From Jejuia sp043557195 (GTDB lineage: Bacteria > Bacteroidota > Bacteroidia > Flavobacteriales > Flavobacteriaceae), in the NCBI GenBank assembly GCA_043557195.1, contig CP121314.1, positions 1,798,001-1,862,000 on the forward strand: a DNA stretch of 64,000 bases. Direction: 5' to 3'. A model generated the notes under the pieces. It saw only the letters and a program-made list of their open reading frames with translations, did no database searches and was not told the origin of the DNA. Made by a program: the position numbers and the translations under genes. Positions within the stretch are counted from its first letter, which is position 1; every line of letters starts with the position of its first letter. Below, in pieces: positions 25,782 through 35,053 of this stretch.

Positions 25782-28700
25782 TTATTGTTTTATTAATTTC
25801 TTAGTAATCACATTATTAGTATCTGTTCTAAATACTGCGATGTATGTGCCGCTTGCCATGTTTGGTAATTCCAATCCGTTGGTTAATCTTGTGCGCTCTA
25901 CATCTGCTAGCTCCATTACACTCTGCCCTGTGATGCTGTACAACGTAAATCTTGTAACCTCTCCTTCTAGTTGCTTTGCATATAGACTGTTGGTGCCTTT
26001 GTCGTAATAAATATAGTTCTCCTCTATGCTGGCTTCTTCCGTACTTAACGTTGATGCCTGATCTTGGAATACAACCTCTAATCTTAAATTGAATATCCCC
26101 TGTTCTGAGGTAAACCTATACGGCTGATCTTCTCTTAAATTGAAGTACTCTCCCGTGAGATTGTCTCTTAGGTAAATATCTTGATCCTCTGGTATATTTT
26201 CCAATTCTGATATCTTGATCTCAAACGTATGCTCGCCTGATGACCTAAAGTTTAACGGTACTACCTTATCTGCTGTAATTTTGCTGTACGCCTGTATGTT
26301 CATACTCTTGCCTTCCATGGCTAGGTTTAGATCGTTGTTGCTCGCATCATGAGTCTCTGCATCATAGCCGTAATCATAGCCGTCTGTAGTTTGATCGCTA
26401 AACCCTAATAACAGTTCTCGCTTGGTGTCTGGTCCTGTAACAGAACTAAACTCCAATCGTATCTTTTGGAGACTATCTGTTTTTGAACCGTTTGATTTTG
26501 ACTCAGTATTCTTTCCTGTTTTCTTGTTGCCGCCCTTCATAAATACAGAACCATTATTGTAGTTCCCATTGGCATCGGACTCTTTGATGAAAATACGCTG
26601 ACCATTGTTGAACTCTACCGTCCCATCAGCTACAATCTCTGTAATAAACCCTTGGCCTATCGGTAAATATCTAGTAGGCACATTAGTACCTTCAAGTCCA
26701 CCGGTATTAGCTCCATCCAATCCTATAAACTGAGATGCTCTTACTGCTCCTGTTTTATTTATCTGTGCATATCCGCCGTTGTAAGCATCCAAATTATGAG
26801 AAGCACCACTCCATTGTTGCCATAGCTGTAGAGTACCATCTATAACACCTGCATTATCATCTATAAAAGCATGTACATCTAGAGCTGAAGGATAGGGATT
26901 ACCCAATAAAAATTCGGTTTTACTAGTTCCTGCTACAGAGCCTGCACCACCTCTATCTAGTACAGCTACCAATATGGTTCCGTTGTTCGGCTTACCTTCA
27001 AATATATATTGTTGTTCGGGTGTTAATACATCTGTTCCTTTTTGGGTATAGCCTACTCCTGGGCTTATATCAGAACTTTGGGTTACCTGTGCCCAATCAT
27101 AGTAAGTGACACCATTAATATAGGTAAACAACCAATAAGTGCTTATATAGCCGCTTGAGGCGTAAGTTGTAGTAAAACCTAAATTAAACCCTGACTCATC
27201 CTTAAGCATACGAATGTTAAATACTGAGTTATTAGTATTGTTACTGCTGGTATTGTTATCCCTGTAACTCGTTGCTCTCAATGTCCCTACTGGTGATGCC
27301 CAATAGTTGTACCAATATGGATTGGAAGTTCCTTCCTGACGTCTAAGTATCTTACCCTGGGATGATGTTACCAAATCACTCGTCTCTGTCTGAATCAATT
27401 GACTGTCTCCTAATAAATCTAACGTGCCATTTAATTCAAGGTAATTAGAAACTTTTAATTGCAAATCTTCGGATGTACTACCTACTGTAAACACAACATC
27501 GGTATTATCAAGCCAATCTTTTTCATCAATAATAACAGCTAAAGCATGCATTCCTTCTAAAGCTCTAGGATTATTTGGAGTGCTTAATGACGTTGTTAAT
27601 GTTACGCTATTTCTAATATGATAAATCCCCCAAGTATAATGTTCATCTGAATTTGATGAATTCTGTGAAAGTTCGTCTCCTGGTAAAGCCCAAACATCAC
27701 CGTGCAACCAAGTACTCTTATCATGCCAATTTCCAGCTTGCTTTGTTTTAAATGGCATAGGAGCAGTTTGCTCTTGAATCGAATTAATATTATACAAGGT
27801 AGCAGAATTGCCATTACCAGATGCATCGGGTAATGTAGAACTCAAAATATCGGTCATAGGATAATACAACTGTAAATCACTCCAATTGCGTGAACACACT
27901 TGTCCTGGAGTTATTGTGCCTTTTAACACACCTCCTTGATTTTCGATCTCTTGAAAAACAATTCCTTGAATTTCTGATTCCGTTAACACCTTATTAAACA
28001 CACGCACTTCATCAATACATCCATCGTAGTAAGATGTGCTCGTTTGGTTTTCCCTACCTAACATAAATTTTTCCGACTGAGCAGTTAGCTCACTGTAAAA
28101 ACCAACCACATCATGTCCTCCTGGATATCCTAAATTTCGAGTGTGCACCCATTTACCATCTATGAATATACTAGCTTCATCATTTGTAAAATCAACAGTA
28201 GCAGTTACATGTCGCCATATGCCTTGTTTTAATCCGTTTGATCTTGAAAAATTTGATGTATGCGAGCCTCCTACTGAGGTTTTAAACCTTCCTGAAAACT
28301 CTAATTTAGACCCTGTTGCTTTTAATTCTAAAGCATTATCTTCTCCAAAAAGAAAAACTGTAGAGGTATCTCCGTCACTTAAATCGTTCTTTATCCACCC
28401 CATAACAGTAATACCATTAGTATTGGTTTCATTAAAACTTGACATTAATTCAGGTCCTACTGCATAATCATCTATTCCATCAAAGTCTATAGTTGCATCT
28501 CCAGGCGGGTTTATATCAAACAAATCTCTATAATCTAAATCTCCACCATAACTTAAATCACCATCTGCATCAGGTAGAACAGATAAATCTGAAGGATTAT
28601 TTATTTCATCATTTATATCAAATCCATCATTAACATTACTACCTTCAAAAGCATTGTCAAGACCATCAGTATCTGTATCGCTTCCAGAAACAGAATTAAC

Positions 28701-30143
28701 CATGCCATTTTCTTCTATATCTGGTGTACCATCATTATCAGTATCTAAATCTAAATAGTCTGGATTACCATCAGAATCTGTATCTACAGGTATTAAACCG
28801 GTACTATAATTAGTGTAAATTCCAAAGACCGAAACAGTGCCACTTGGAGCGGTATACCCAATTGTAGGTTGTGCTTCTACGTTATCTGGGATACCATCAT
28901 CGTCTGAGTCAATATCTAAAAAATCAAAATCTCCTGTACCGTCGCTATTTATAGGAATTGTTCCCGTTCCTGCAGAGCTTGGTATACCATTAGTAGTTGG
29001 CGTAATACCGATTGCACCATCTGCAATACCATCATTATCTATATCAGTACCTCCAGATTCTTTAACATCGGTGATACCATCGTTGTCACTATCTAAATCT
29101 AAATAATTAGGAATACCATCACCATCTTGATCCATGTTTTCACAATATCCCGATGCACCAAGCGTACAAAAATCAGGGTCTTTACTATTTGGCGTTCCAT
29201 CCATATCATGATCTGCTGAAGGGTCTACTCCTCCAGATTCATCTGTATCTTTTATACCGTCGTTATCATCGTCTAAATCATCCACATCACTATAACCATC
29301 TTCATCTTCATCTTCCAAAGTGAAAATAAAGAGTTTACCATCCGCGTGATCATTAGTGGATGCCGTTAATTGAGCCTTTGTAATTAATGAACCATTGGGT
29401 GCAATGTCATCTAAATAAAATAATGCGATACCTAATGTTCCTTTATTCTCAACAACACGATCACTTAACCAATAATCTGAATTGGGATCTGGTGGATTTA
29501 ATGCTCCAGGAGTTCCTAGCCCGTTTGGTCCACCTGTTCCTGTAGCCCCAAAACCATATTTGGTCGAAGTTTCATTAATAAATGTCTCGCCTAAAGATTG
29601 CTCTGCTCCACCTCCCACTGGAATACCAAAAAGCTCTAAATGCAAACAGTTATTTGCGTTACGTTCGGTAACTGCTATCACTCCACTTGAAGTTGCTAAG
29701 ATACCTGTACCATAACTTAAAGTTTGGCGCTGTGCTGTAGTAGTTGCCTCACTTACAAAGTCGTCACAAATACTTCGTCCATTACTACTAGAGTTGAAAT
29801 AATGATTTAAATTTAAATCTTGAAACGCTGATAACGCAGATGCCGTCCATGTACCACTAGAGCTAGTGTTTTCTATTGTAACACCATTATCCAGTATACG
29901 GTTAGCATTATGTCCGTTGGGGCCAAGTTGAGTTAATTCGTATCCGGTAGGTAAACCAAAATTTAGATAAACAATACCATTTACTGTTACACTTTGTATA
30001 GTAGCAGAATGATTTGCTGCAGTTTGCGTATCACTCCATTGAAACGTAACACCAGATTGAATACTTGGTGCATTAGTTTGAGATATTCCTTTTAAACAAT
30101 AACAGCACGTTAACAAAAACGCTAACAGTAGTTTTAATTTCAT
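25782..30143 (-). CDS. T9SS-exported LamG/TSP3-repeat surface protein, paralogue 3 (mosaic)
   Basis: 1453 residues. Signal peptide MKLKLLLAFLLTCCYCLKGISQ, unique N-terminal domain (about 23-265), a long block of TSP3-type calcium-binding repeats (about 268-545, DEDEDGYSDVDDLDDDNDG and similar), LamG domain (about 550-710), linker with GNWHDKSTWLHGDVW, and from about 908 the C-terminal half shared with paralogues 1 and 2, ending in the T9SS sorting domain. At DNA level that half is a patchwork: 25801-26650 is almost identical to paralogue 1, 26651-27060 follows paralogue 2, and 27091-27410 returns to paralogue 1. It is the first gene of the cluster, with a consensus promoter upstream. Confidence 0.88.
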   Translation of the reverse strand: MKLKLLLAFLLTCCYCLKGISQTNAPSIQSGVTFQWSDTQTAANHSATIQSVTVNGIVYLNFGLPTGYELTQLGPNGHNANRILDNGVTIENTSSSGTWTASALSAFQDLNLNHYFNSSSNGRSICDDFVSEATTTAQRQTLSYGTGILATSSGVIAVTERNANNCLHLELFGIPVGGGAEQSLGETFINETSTKYGFGATGTGGPNGLGTPGALNPPDPNSDYWLSDRVVENKGTLGIALFYLDDIAPNGSLITKAQLTASTNDHADGKLFIFTLEDEDEDGYSDVDDLDDDNDGIKDTDESGGVDPSADHDMDGTPNSKDPDFCTLGASGYCENMDQDGDGIPNYLDLDSDNDGITDVKESGGTDIDNDGIADGAIGITPTTNGIPSSAGTGTIPINSDGTGDFDFLDIDSDDDGIPDNVEAQPTIGYTAPSGTVSVFGIYTNYSTGLIPVDTDSDGNPDYLDLDTDNDGTPDIEENGMVNSVSGSDTDTDGLDNAFEGSNVNDGFDINDEINNPSDLSVLPDADGDLSYGGDLDYRDLFDINPPGDATIDFDGIDDYAVGPELMSSFNETNTNGITVMGWIKNDLSDGDTSTVFLFGEDNALELKATGSKLEFSGRFKTSVGGSHTSNFSRSNGLKQGIWRHVTATVDFTNDEASIFIDGKWVHTRNLGYPGGHDVVGFYSELTAQSEKFMLGRENQTSTSYYDGCIDEVRVFNKVLTESEIQGIVFQEIENQGGVLKGTITPGQVCSRNWSDLQLYYPMTDILSSTLPDASGNGNSATLYNINSIQEQTAPMPFKTKQAGNWHDKSTWLHGDVWALPGDELSQNSSNSDEHYTWGIYHIRNSVTLTTSLSTPNNPRALEGMHALAVIIDEKDWLDNTDVVFTVGSTSEDLQLKVSNYLELNGTLDLLGDSQLIQTETSDLVTSSQGKILRRQEGTSNPYWYNYWASPVGTLRATSYRDNNTSSNNTNNSVFNIRMLKDESGFNLGFTTTYASSGYISTYWLFTYINGVTYYDWAQVTQSSDISPGVGYTQKGTDVLTPEQQYIFEGKPNNGTILVAVLDRGGAGSVAGTSKTEFLLGNPYPSALDVHAFIDDNAGVIDGTLQLWQQWSGASHNLDAYNGGYAQINKTGAVRASQFIGLDGANTGGLEGTNVPTRYLPIGQGFITEIVADGTVEFNNGQRIFIKESDANGNYNNGSVFMKGGNKKTGKNTESKSNGSKTDSLQKIRLEFSSVTGPDTKRELLLGFSDQTTDGYDYGYDAETHDASNNDLNLAMEGKSMNIQAYSKITADKVVPLNFRSSGEHTFEIKISELENIPEDQDIYLRDNLTGEYFNLREDQPYRFTSEQGIFNLRLEVVFQDQASTLSTEEASIEENYIYYDKGTNSLYAKQLEGEVTRFTLYSITGQSVMELADVERTRLTNGLELPNMASGTYIAVFRTDTNNVITKKLIKQ

Positions 30144-30334
30144 AATTAATAGATTTGGGGCAAATCGAATTAATTTTATTTTAAATACTTAAACAGTTCA
30201 ATATTCAGTACTAGATAACAAGCCGAAACTCGCCACATAATTTTATATAAAATGGATTAACCTGTGAAATAATACCTTGAGGGAAGAGTGTAAAATTATT
30301 TCACATATAAGTATAGCAATACCTATACCAGCGA

Positions 30335-30365
30335 CAAATCTAGATTAAATTATCGACAAAAGCAA
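30335..30365 (-). promoter_or_regulatory. Promoter of the T9SS paralogue cluster
   Basis: On the minus strand: TTG at 30365-30363, 20-bp spacer, then TAGATTTG at 30342-30335, a perfect TAnnTTTG -7 box with good spacing. It would give a leader of about 185 nt before paralogue 3. The 287-bp gap 30144-30430 holds nothing else that I can name. Confidence 0.5.
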
Positions 30366-30430
30366 CAAAAAATCGGATAAAAAGCATTATTTTTTCGATA
30401 AAAAGACTGATTACCGTAAACGGTCTAAAT

Positions 30431-31135
30431 TTATTCGGTTTCTATTTCTGCACAAAAATCATTATAGTAATAAACTATTTCAGGAATAGTAGTTCTGTTA
30501 AAATCTCCAGAGTCTATCTTGTTTTTTATGCCATCACAATCGTCAAAGAATTTTTTTACCTTCTTTTTGAATTTGGAAAATATCGCCTTTAAAGAGCCTG
30601 ATAAAGTATTTGCAGGAGACAACACCAAAGAATCTCCGTCTTTCTCCTTTATAAGATAATAATATATTTCCTCTTCTTTATATGAACTTCCAGTAGGAGT
30701 TCCTGTTTGTGGATCAAAACTTGCTAGTACCCAATAACTATCGATTTCAATGTAGAGATTAACAGCACCTTCTTCTACGACTTCCAATAATCTGGAGTAT
30801 GCTTGTTTACTGAGTTTTACATACACATACGTTACATCCCCTGAATCATAGTGAAATGTAATACCACTTACCATTAAATCAGTCCAAATATCTGGCTTAC
30901 TATCCTTTGAAGCCTTAAACATAATCTTGTATTTCTCATTAAATCTTGCAATAGGTCTTAAATTAGGGCTGACAGCAAAACCAATAAGTTTTCCGTAACC
31001 TTTAATTGATGTTCCATCTAAAAAATGGATTGTTGAATTATGATATTTCTCAAATAGATCTACCTTTCCTGTAGAAGATAATGCCCTACTACAGATAAAA
31101 ATACAGAAAAATAATAGTAAAACTTTCCTTTTCAT
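30431..31135 (-). CDS. Exported protein of unknown function
   Basis: 234 residues with a signal peptide (MKRKVLLLFFCIFICSRALS). The mature protein is mostly beta in character (IHFLDGTSIKGYGKLIGF, DVTYVYVKLSKQAY, LYIEIDSYWVLASFD) and ends with a lysine-rich amphipathic helix (SKFKKKVKKFFDDCDGI) and an acidic tail. I do not recognise the family. It starts directly after the radA stop with no spacer, so it is likely transcribed with radA, though an unrelated exported protein behind radA hints at a strain-specific insertion. Confidence 0.7.
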   Translation of the reverse strand: MKRKVLLLFFCIFICSRALSSTGKVDLFEKYHNSTIHFLDGTSIKGYGKLIGFAVSPNLRPIARFNEKYKIMFKASKDSKPDIWTDLMVSGITFHYDSGDVTYVYVKLSKQAYSRLLEVVEEGAVNLYIEIDSYWVLASFDPQTGTPTGSSYKEEEIYYYLIKEKDGDSLVLSPANTLSGSLKAIFSKFKKKVKKFFDDCDGIKNKIDSGDFNRTTIPEIVYYYNDFCAEIETE

Positions 31136-32494
31136 TTATACGATTAGATCAACTAAATCTTCAATTTTTGAAATCAACTGAATTTTAATCACAGTGTTTT
31201 TAAGTGCAATTTTATTGTATTTAGATACAAAAATTGTAGAAAAGCCTAATTTTTCAGCTTCTAAAATTCGTTGCTCAACCCGTTGAACTGGACGAATTTC
31301 ACCAGAAAGCCCAACCTCAGCTGCAAAACAAAAATCTTGTTGCAATGCCTCATCTTCATTTGAAGATAAAATTGCAGCAACTACTGCTAAATCTATTGCG
31401 GGATCATCAACTGTAATACCGCCTGTAATGTTTAAAAATACATCTTTAGCACCTAAACGAAAACCAGCTCTTTTTTCTAAAACTGCTAAAAGCATATTTA
31501 ATCTTTTAGCATTAAACCCAGTTGCACTTCGCTGTGGCGTACCGTAAACTGCTGTACTTACTAGCGCTTGCACTTCAATCATTAATGGACGCATTCCTTC
31601 CAAAGTTGCAGCTGTAGCATTACCTGAGAGTTCTTCATCTTTTTTTGAAATTAATATTTCTGAAGGATTTGAAACTTCTCGCAACCCAGACCCTTGCATT
31701 TCATAAATACCCAATTCGTTCGTAGAACCGAAGCGGTTTTTGTGTGCTCTTAAAATTCTAAACACATGGTTGCGATCACCCTCAAATTGCAGAACAGTAT
31801 CGACCATATGTTCTAAAATTTTAGGACCAGCAATATTGCCATCTTTAGTAATATGACCAATTAGAATCACAGGAGTAGCAGTTTCCTTAGCAAATTTTAT
31901 AAGCTCAGTAGTACATTCTTTTATTTGAGAAATGCTTCCAGAAGACGATTCTATATAATCGGTATGCAATGTTTGAATAGAATCAATAATTACAATTTCT
32001 GGCTCTAGTTCCTCAATCTGTTTAAAAATATTCTGAGTTTTTGTTTCGGTGAGAATGTAGCAGTTATTATTTTCAGGATTTATACGTTCTGCTCGCATTT
32101 TTATTTGTTTCTGACTTTCTTCGCCTGAAACATATAGCACTTTATATGGTAATTTTAATGAAATTTGAAGTAACAGCGTACTTTTACCAATTCCTGGTTC
32201 ACCTCCCAAAAGTGTTAAAGACCCTGGAACAATACCACCTCCTAAAACACGGTTAAATTCATTATCTAAACTGTTGAGTCTTGCTTCTTCAGAAAGATCA
32301 ATATCTTTTATTTTTAGTGGTTTTGAAACTCGTTTGGTACCTTTTGAAGGGGTCTTCCAATCGCTTTTCTCTGGTTTTTGTATGATTTCCTCAGCTATGG
32401 TATTCCACTCCTTACAAGCATTGCATTGCCCTTGCCATTTGGCATATTGAGCGCCGCAATTTTGACAAAAAAAAGTTGTTTTTACTTTCGCCAT
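31136..32494 (-). CDS. radA: DNA repair protein RadA (Sms)
   Basis: RecA-like branch-migration helicase acting in recombinational repair. 452 residues: N-terminal C4 zinc finger (CQNCG...CNACKEW), Walker A GGEPGIGKSTLL, the RadA-specific motif KNRFG (in HKNRFGSTNELG), and the C-terminal Lon-like domain (LNITGGITVDDPAIDLAV, AAEVGLSGEIRPV) without a protease dyad. All family marks are intact and the length is normal. It is 3 bp downstream of the pseudo-esterase gene. Confidence 0.97.
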   Translation of the reverse strand: MAKVKTTFFCQNCGAQYAKWQGQCNACKEWNTIAEEIIQKPEKSDWKTPSKGTKRVSKPLKIKDIDLSEEARLNSLDNEFNRVLGGGIVPGSLTLLGGEPGIGKSTLLLQISLKLPYKVLYVSGEESQKQIKMRAERINPENNNCYILTETKTQNIFKQIEELEPEIVIIDSIQTLHTDYIESSSGSISQIKECTTELIKFAKETATPVILIGHITKDGNIAGPKILEHMVDTVLQFEGDRNHVFRILRAHKNRFGSTNELGIYEMQGSGLREVSNPSEILISKKDEELSGNATAATLEGMRPLMIEVQALVSTAVYGTPQRSATGFNAKRLNMLLAVLEKRAGFRLGAKDVFLNITGGITVDDPAIDLAVVAAILSSNEDEALQQDFCFAAEVGLSGEIRPVQRVEQRILEAEKLGFSTIFVSKYNKIALKNTVIKIQLISKIEDLVDLIV

Positions 32495-32497
32495 AAA

Positions 32498-33649
32498 CTA
32501 ATACCCAAAGTCTTGTTTTATCGCATCAGCGAGTTCTAACACTTTATCTTTTGTGATACCCGCAATTTCGTCTAAAGTGTAAGCAGATTGATAGGTTTTC
32601 ATCGCTTTTTTAGGCTCTCCTGTTTCTTCATAAAACCTTGCTAAATAGTAATTTCCCAGTAACGTTTTTGGGTATTCCTTTCTGGCAAGCTTTCCTAGAG
32701 GTTCGTAATACTCAAATAATTCGTTTTTCTCAATAGCTGCAGCAATAGCTCTAAAATCATTAATGAGAATTTGCTTTTCAATACCAAATAAATCTTTTAT
32801 GGCTTGGTATTTTTCCTCCAAATATACCACTGGCGAAATCTCTAATTCCAAAATTTCATCCTTGTATTGCTTCTTACTTATAGGCTGAAATACTTTAAAC
32901 ATATTTTGAAGTGCATTAGGAATAGCATGTGCAGGGGACGAATAGTGTGTGGAATTTTCAAAACTATTGAAACTATATGATAGATTTTCGTTTTCAATCG
33001 CAGATAAATCTGAATGTAATGCTTCCGTCATTTGTTTAAGCGACTTACTATCTGCCGTAGAGTTTGCTAAATAATAGAATGTTTTAGACTCTATTTTGGT
33101 TAGACTTTCAGGAATATATTCTAGCATTTGAGGCGCCAATTCTGGGCTAGCTACAATGTAGCCTTGAAACAACGGTTTGGACTTCAATAGATAATAATTA
33201 ATAAAATTTGCAGTGTTTCCATGGCCAACTGCCACCCTGAAATTTACAGTTCTGAAATTAGTTTCGATATAAGGCAGTAATTCCATACCGATAAATTCAA
33301 AAAAGCTAGCCCCAGTTTCAACAGGTAGAGAATTTTGTTCAGAAAATAAACAATCATCATACTGTGTTTCTGCTTGGTTTACGCCTACCACAATGGCTTC
33401 TGGCATATCCTCCCAATAAGAATAATAATCTACATTCCCCGCTACAGCTTCAAATAAATAATCGCCATCTAAAACAACAAAAACCGGATAACTTTTCTCT
33501 TCATTTGAATTGTAACCTCTAGGTAACTGAATTTTTATTTGGCGTTCTTCCCCCAGTTTGGTGGATTGAAAGTTTTCATATTTTACTTGCGCTGTGATGC
33601 AATTTGACATCAAAAATAATATCAACAGGAAATTGATAATCTTTTTCAT
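32498..33649 (-). CDS. Esterase-like alpha/beta-hydrolase protein lacking the nucleophile serine
   Basis: 383 residues with a signal peptide (MKKIINFLLILFLMSNCITAQ). The fold is that of the enterochelin-esterase/S-formylglutathione hydrolase group: LPRGYNSNEEKSYPVFVVLDGDYLF, EAIVVGVNQ, FEFIGMELLPYIETNFR. At the nucleophile elbow, where GHSxGG is expected, the sequence is GHGNTA, so the catalytic Ser is Gly. A possible late His occurs in NSTHYSSP. The C-terminal 90 residues are helical and look like a TPR pair (LGNYYLARFYEETGEPKKAMKTY). The protein is probably not a classical esterase; a binding role is possible. It is upstream of radA with a 3-bp gap. Confidence 0.8.
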   Translation of the reverse strand: MKKIINFLLILFLMSNCITAQVKYENFQSTKLGEERQIKIQLPRGYNSNEEKSYPVFVVLDGDYLFEAVAGNVDYYSYWEDMPEAIVVGVNQAETQYDDCLFSEQNSLPVETGASFFEFIGMELLPYIETNFRTVNFRVAVGHGNTANFINYYLLKSKPLFQGYIVASPELAPQMLEYIPESLTKIESKTFYYLANSTADSKSLKQMTEALHSDLSAIENENLSYSFNSFENSTHYSSPAHAIPNALQNMFKVFQPISKKQYKDEILELEISPVVYLEEKYQAIKDLFGIEKQILINDFRAIAAAIEKNELFEYYEPLGKLARKEYPKTLLGNYYLARFYEETGEPKKAMKTYQSAYTLDEIAGITKDKVLELADAIKQDFGY

Positions 33650-33722
33650 TTTAAAATGATTTGAGATTTTACATTGGCAAGGTAATAAATTAACCTAGAG
33701 ATTGAAAGTTATGCGATGTGGC

Positions 33723-34685
33723 TTATGCAGATTTCTTTCTGTTGAAAATTGGCAGGTACACCAAAGATAAACCTCCAAAAATCATAATAAGTAAAGTTTG
33801 GGAAGACCAAATAATCCATCCAAAAGCGCGACTTGGATCTTCTGGAAGAAAAAATAGTGTTGTAAATACCAAGACAATAGCTTCAGGATAAGAACCTATG
33901 CCTCCGTTTGTCGCTGCGATACTAAAACTTGCAGCAATAAAACCTATTAAGATGGCTGCGAAAGGCACGTCATACATTTCTTCCAAAGCAAAAGATGTAA
34001 CATAAAACATAAGTACATACATAGTCCAAATAAAAAGTGTATGAAAAATAAATGCCCATTTCTTTTTCATTTTAAAAATACTTAAAGCTCCCTCTACTAA
34101 ACCACTCACAAACCCTTTAATTTTTAAAGCAATTTTTGAAGGGCTTTTTTTAATGAATCGCAGGAAGAGAAACATTGAAACTATAAGTATACCAATGGCT
34201 ATTGCGATTTTAGTTGGATTGAATTTCTCAATCAAAAAATCATAAATAAAATCAAACTGAAGAAAAAGTGTGACTGCAATAATTCCTAGCATTACAATCA
34301 TATCGGCAATACGTTCGGCCACTATAGTACCAAAGCCCTTCTCAAAAGGTATTCCTTCATAATTTGTTAGAATAGAAGCTCGAGCAACTTCTCCCGCTCT
34401 TGGGATAGTATAATTAATGAGATACGTAGCAAAAACAGCCATAATACTGTTACCTAATTTAATATTATAGCCCATTGGCTCTAACTGAAATTGCCAACGA
34501 TAAGCTCTAGATAAATGACTTAATAAACCCAAAAACATGCCTAGAAATATCCAAGTATAATCGGCTTTTTTAAAATACTTTAAAAGTTCTTCAATTGAAA
34601 TTTGCGACAAAGAATACCAAACTAAAAGCACTCCCAAAAGCAATGGAAGTGCAATAGTTAATATTCTCTTTATTTTAGGTTTCAA
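33723..34685 (-). CDS. Flippase-like (LPG synthase TM / UPF0104) membrane protein
   Basis: 320 residues with about eight transmembrane helices and the family's marks: RAYRWQFQLEPMGY after the second helix, YLINYTIPRAGEVARASIL, ERIADMIVML and a late GGIGSYPEAIVL. This is the lysylphosphatidylglycerol synthase TM-region family (AglD/UPF0104), without the C-terminal synthetase domain, so it is more likely a lipid-linked transporter than a synthase. It is 4 bp after panD in the same direction; the association with pantothenate genes is recurrent in flavobacteria as I recall, but functionally unexplained. Confidence 0.88.
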   Translation of the reverse strand: MKPKIKRILTIALPLLLGVLLVWYSLSQISIEELLKYFKKADYTWIFLGMFLGLLSHLSRAYRWQFQLEPMGYNIKLGNSIMAVFATYLINYTIPRAGEVARASILTNYEGIPFEKGFGTIVAERIADMIVMLGIIAVTLFLQFDFIYDFLIEKFNPTKIAIAIGILIVSMFLFLRFIKKSPSKIALKIKGFVSGLVEGALSIFKMKKKWAFIFHTLFIWTMYVLMFYVTSFALEEMYDVPFAAILIGFIAASFSIAATNGGIGSYPEAIVLVFTTLFFLPEDPSRAFGWIIWSSQTLLIMIFGGLSLVYLPIFNRKKSA

Positions 34686-34689
34686 CCTC

Positions 34690-35040
34690 TTATTTTAACA
34701 AGTTTGTAGCTTCATCAGGAAACACCAAAGAAGGTTTAAATACTTTTGCTTCTTCAATATCCATAAAAGCATATGTGATAAGAATTAAAGTGTCTCCAAC
34801 CGAAACTCTTCGTGCAGCAGCACCGTTTAAGGTTATTTCACCACTTTTTCGTGGTCCAGGAATACAATAGGTTTCTAAGCGCTCACCATTGTCGTTATTT
34901 ACAATCTGAACTTTTTCACCTTGTATAATATTTGCAGCATCCATTAAATCTTCATCAATAGTGATACTACCAATATAATTGAGCTCAGCACCAGTGCATT
35001 TTACTCTATGAATTTTAGATTTTACTACTTGAATTTGCAT
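34690..35040 (-). CDS. panD: Aspartate 1-decarboxylase
   Basis: Makes beta-alanine from aspartate for pantothenate. 116 residues; the pro-enzyme self-cleaves between Gly24 and Ser25 (ELNYIGSITID) to form the pyruvoyl group on Ser25. Catalytic-site residues in HRVKCTGAEL and ETYCIPGPRKSGEITLNGAAAR are present. It is 13 bp downstream of panC, so the two beta-alanine/pantothenate steps are encoded together. Confidence 0.97.
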   Translation of the reverse strand: MQIQVVKSKIHRVKCTGAELNYIGSITIDEDLMDAANIIQGEKVQIVNNDNGERLETYCIPGPRKSGEITLNGAAARRVSVGDTLILITYAFMDIEEAKVFKPSLVFPDEATNLLK

Positions 35041-35053
35041 GTGGCAAAGGTAA

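Noticed and set aside
28480..29340. Possible CRISPR-like or satellite DNA repeats
   Set aside because: The repeated ATCACCATC/ATCATTATC pattern is coding for DxDxDG calcium-binding repeats, with no constant repeat and spacer lengths.
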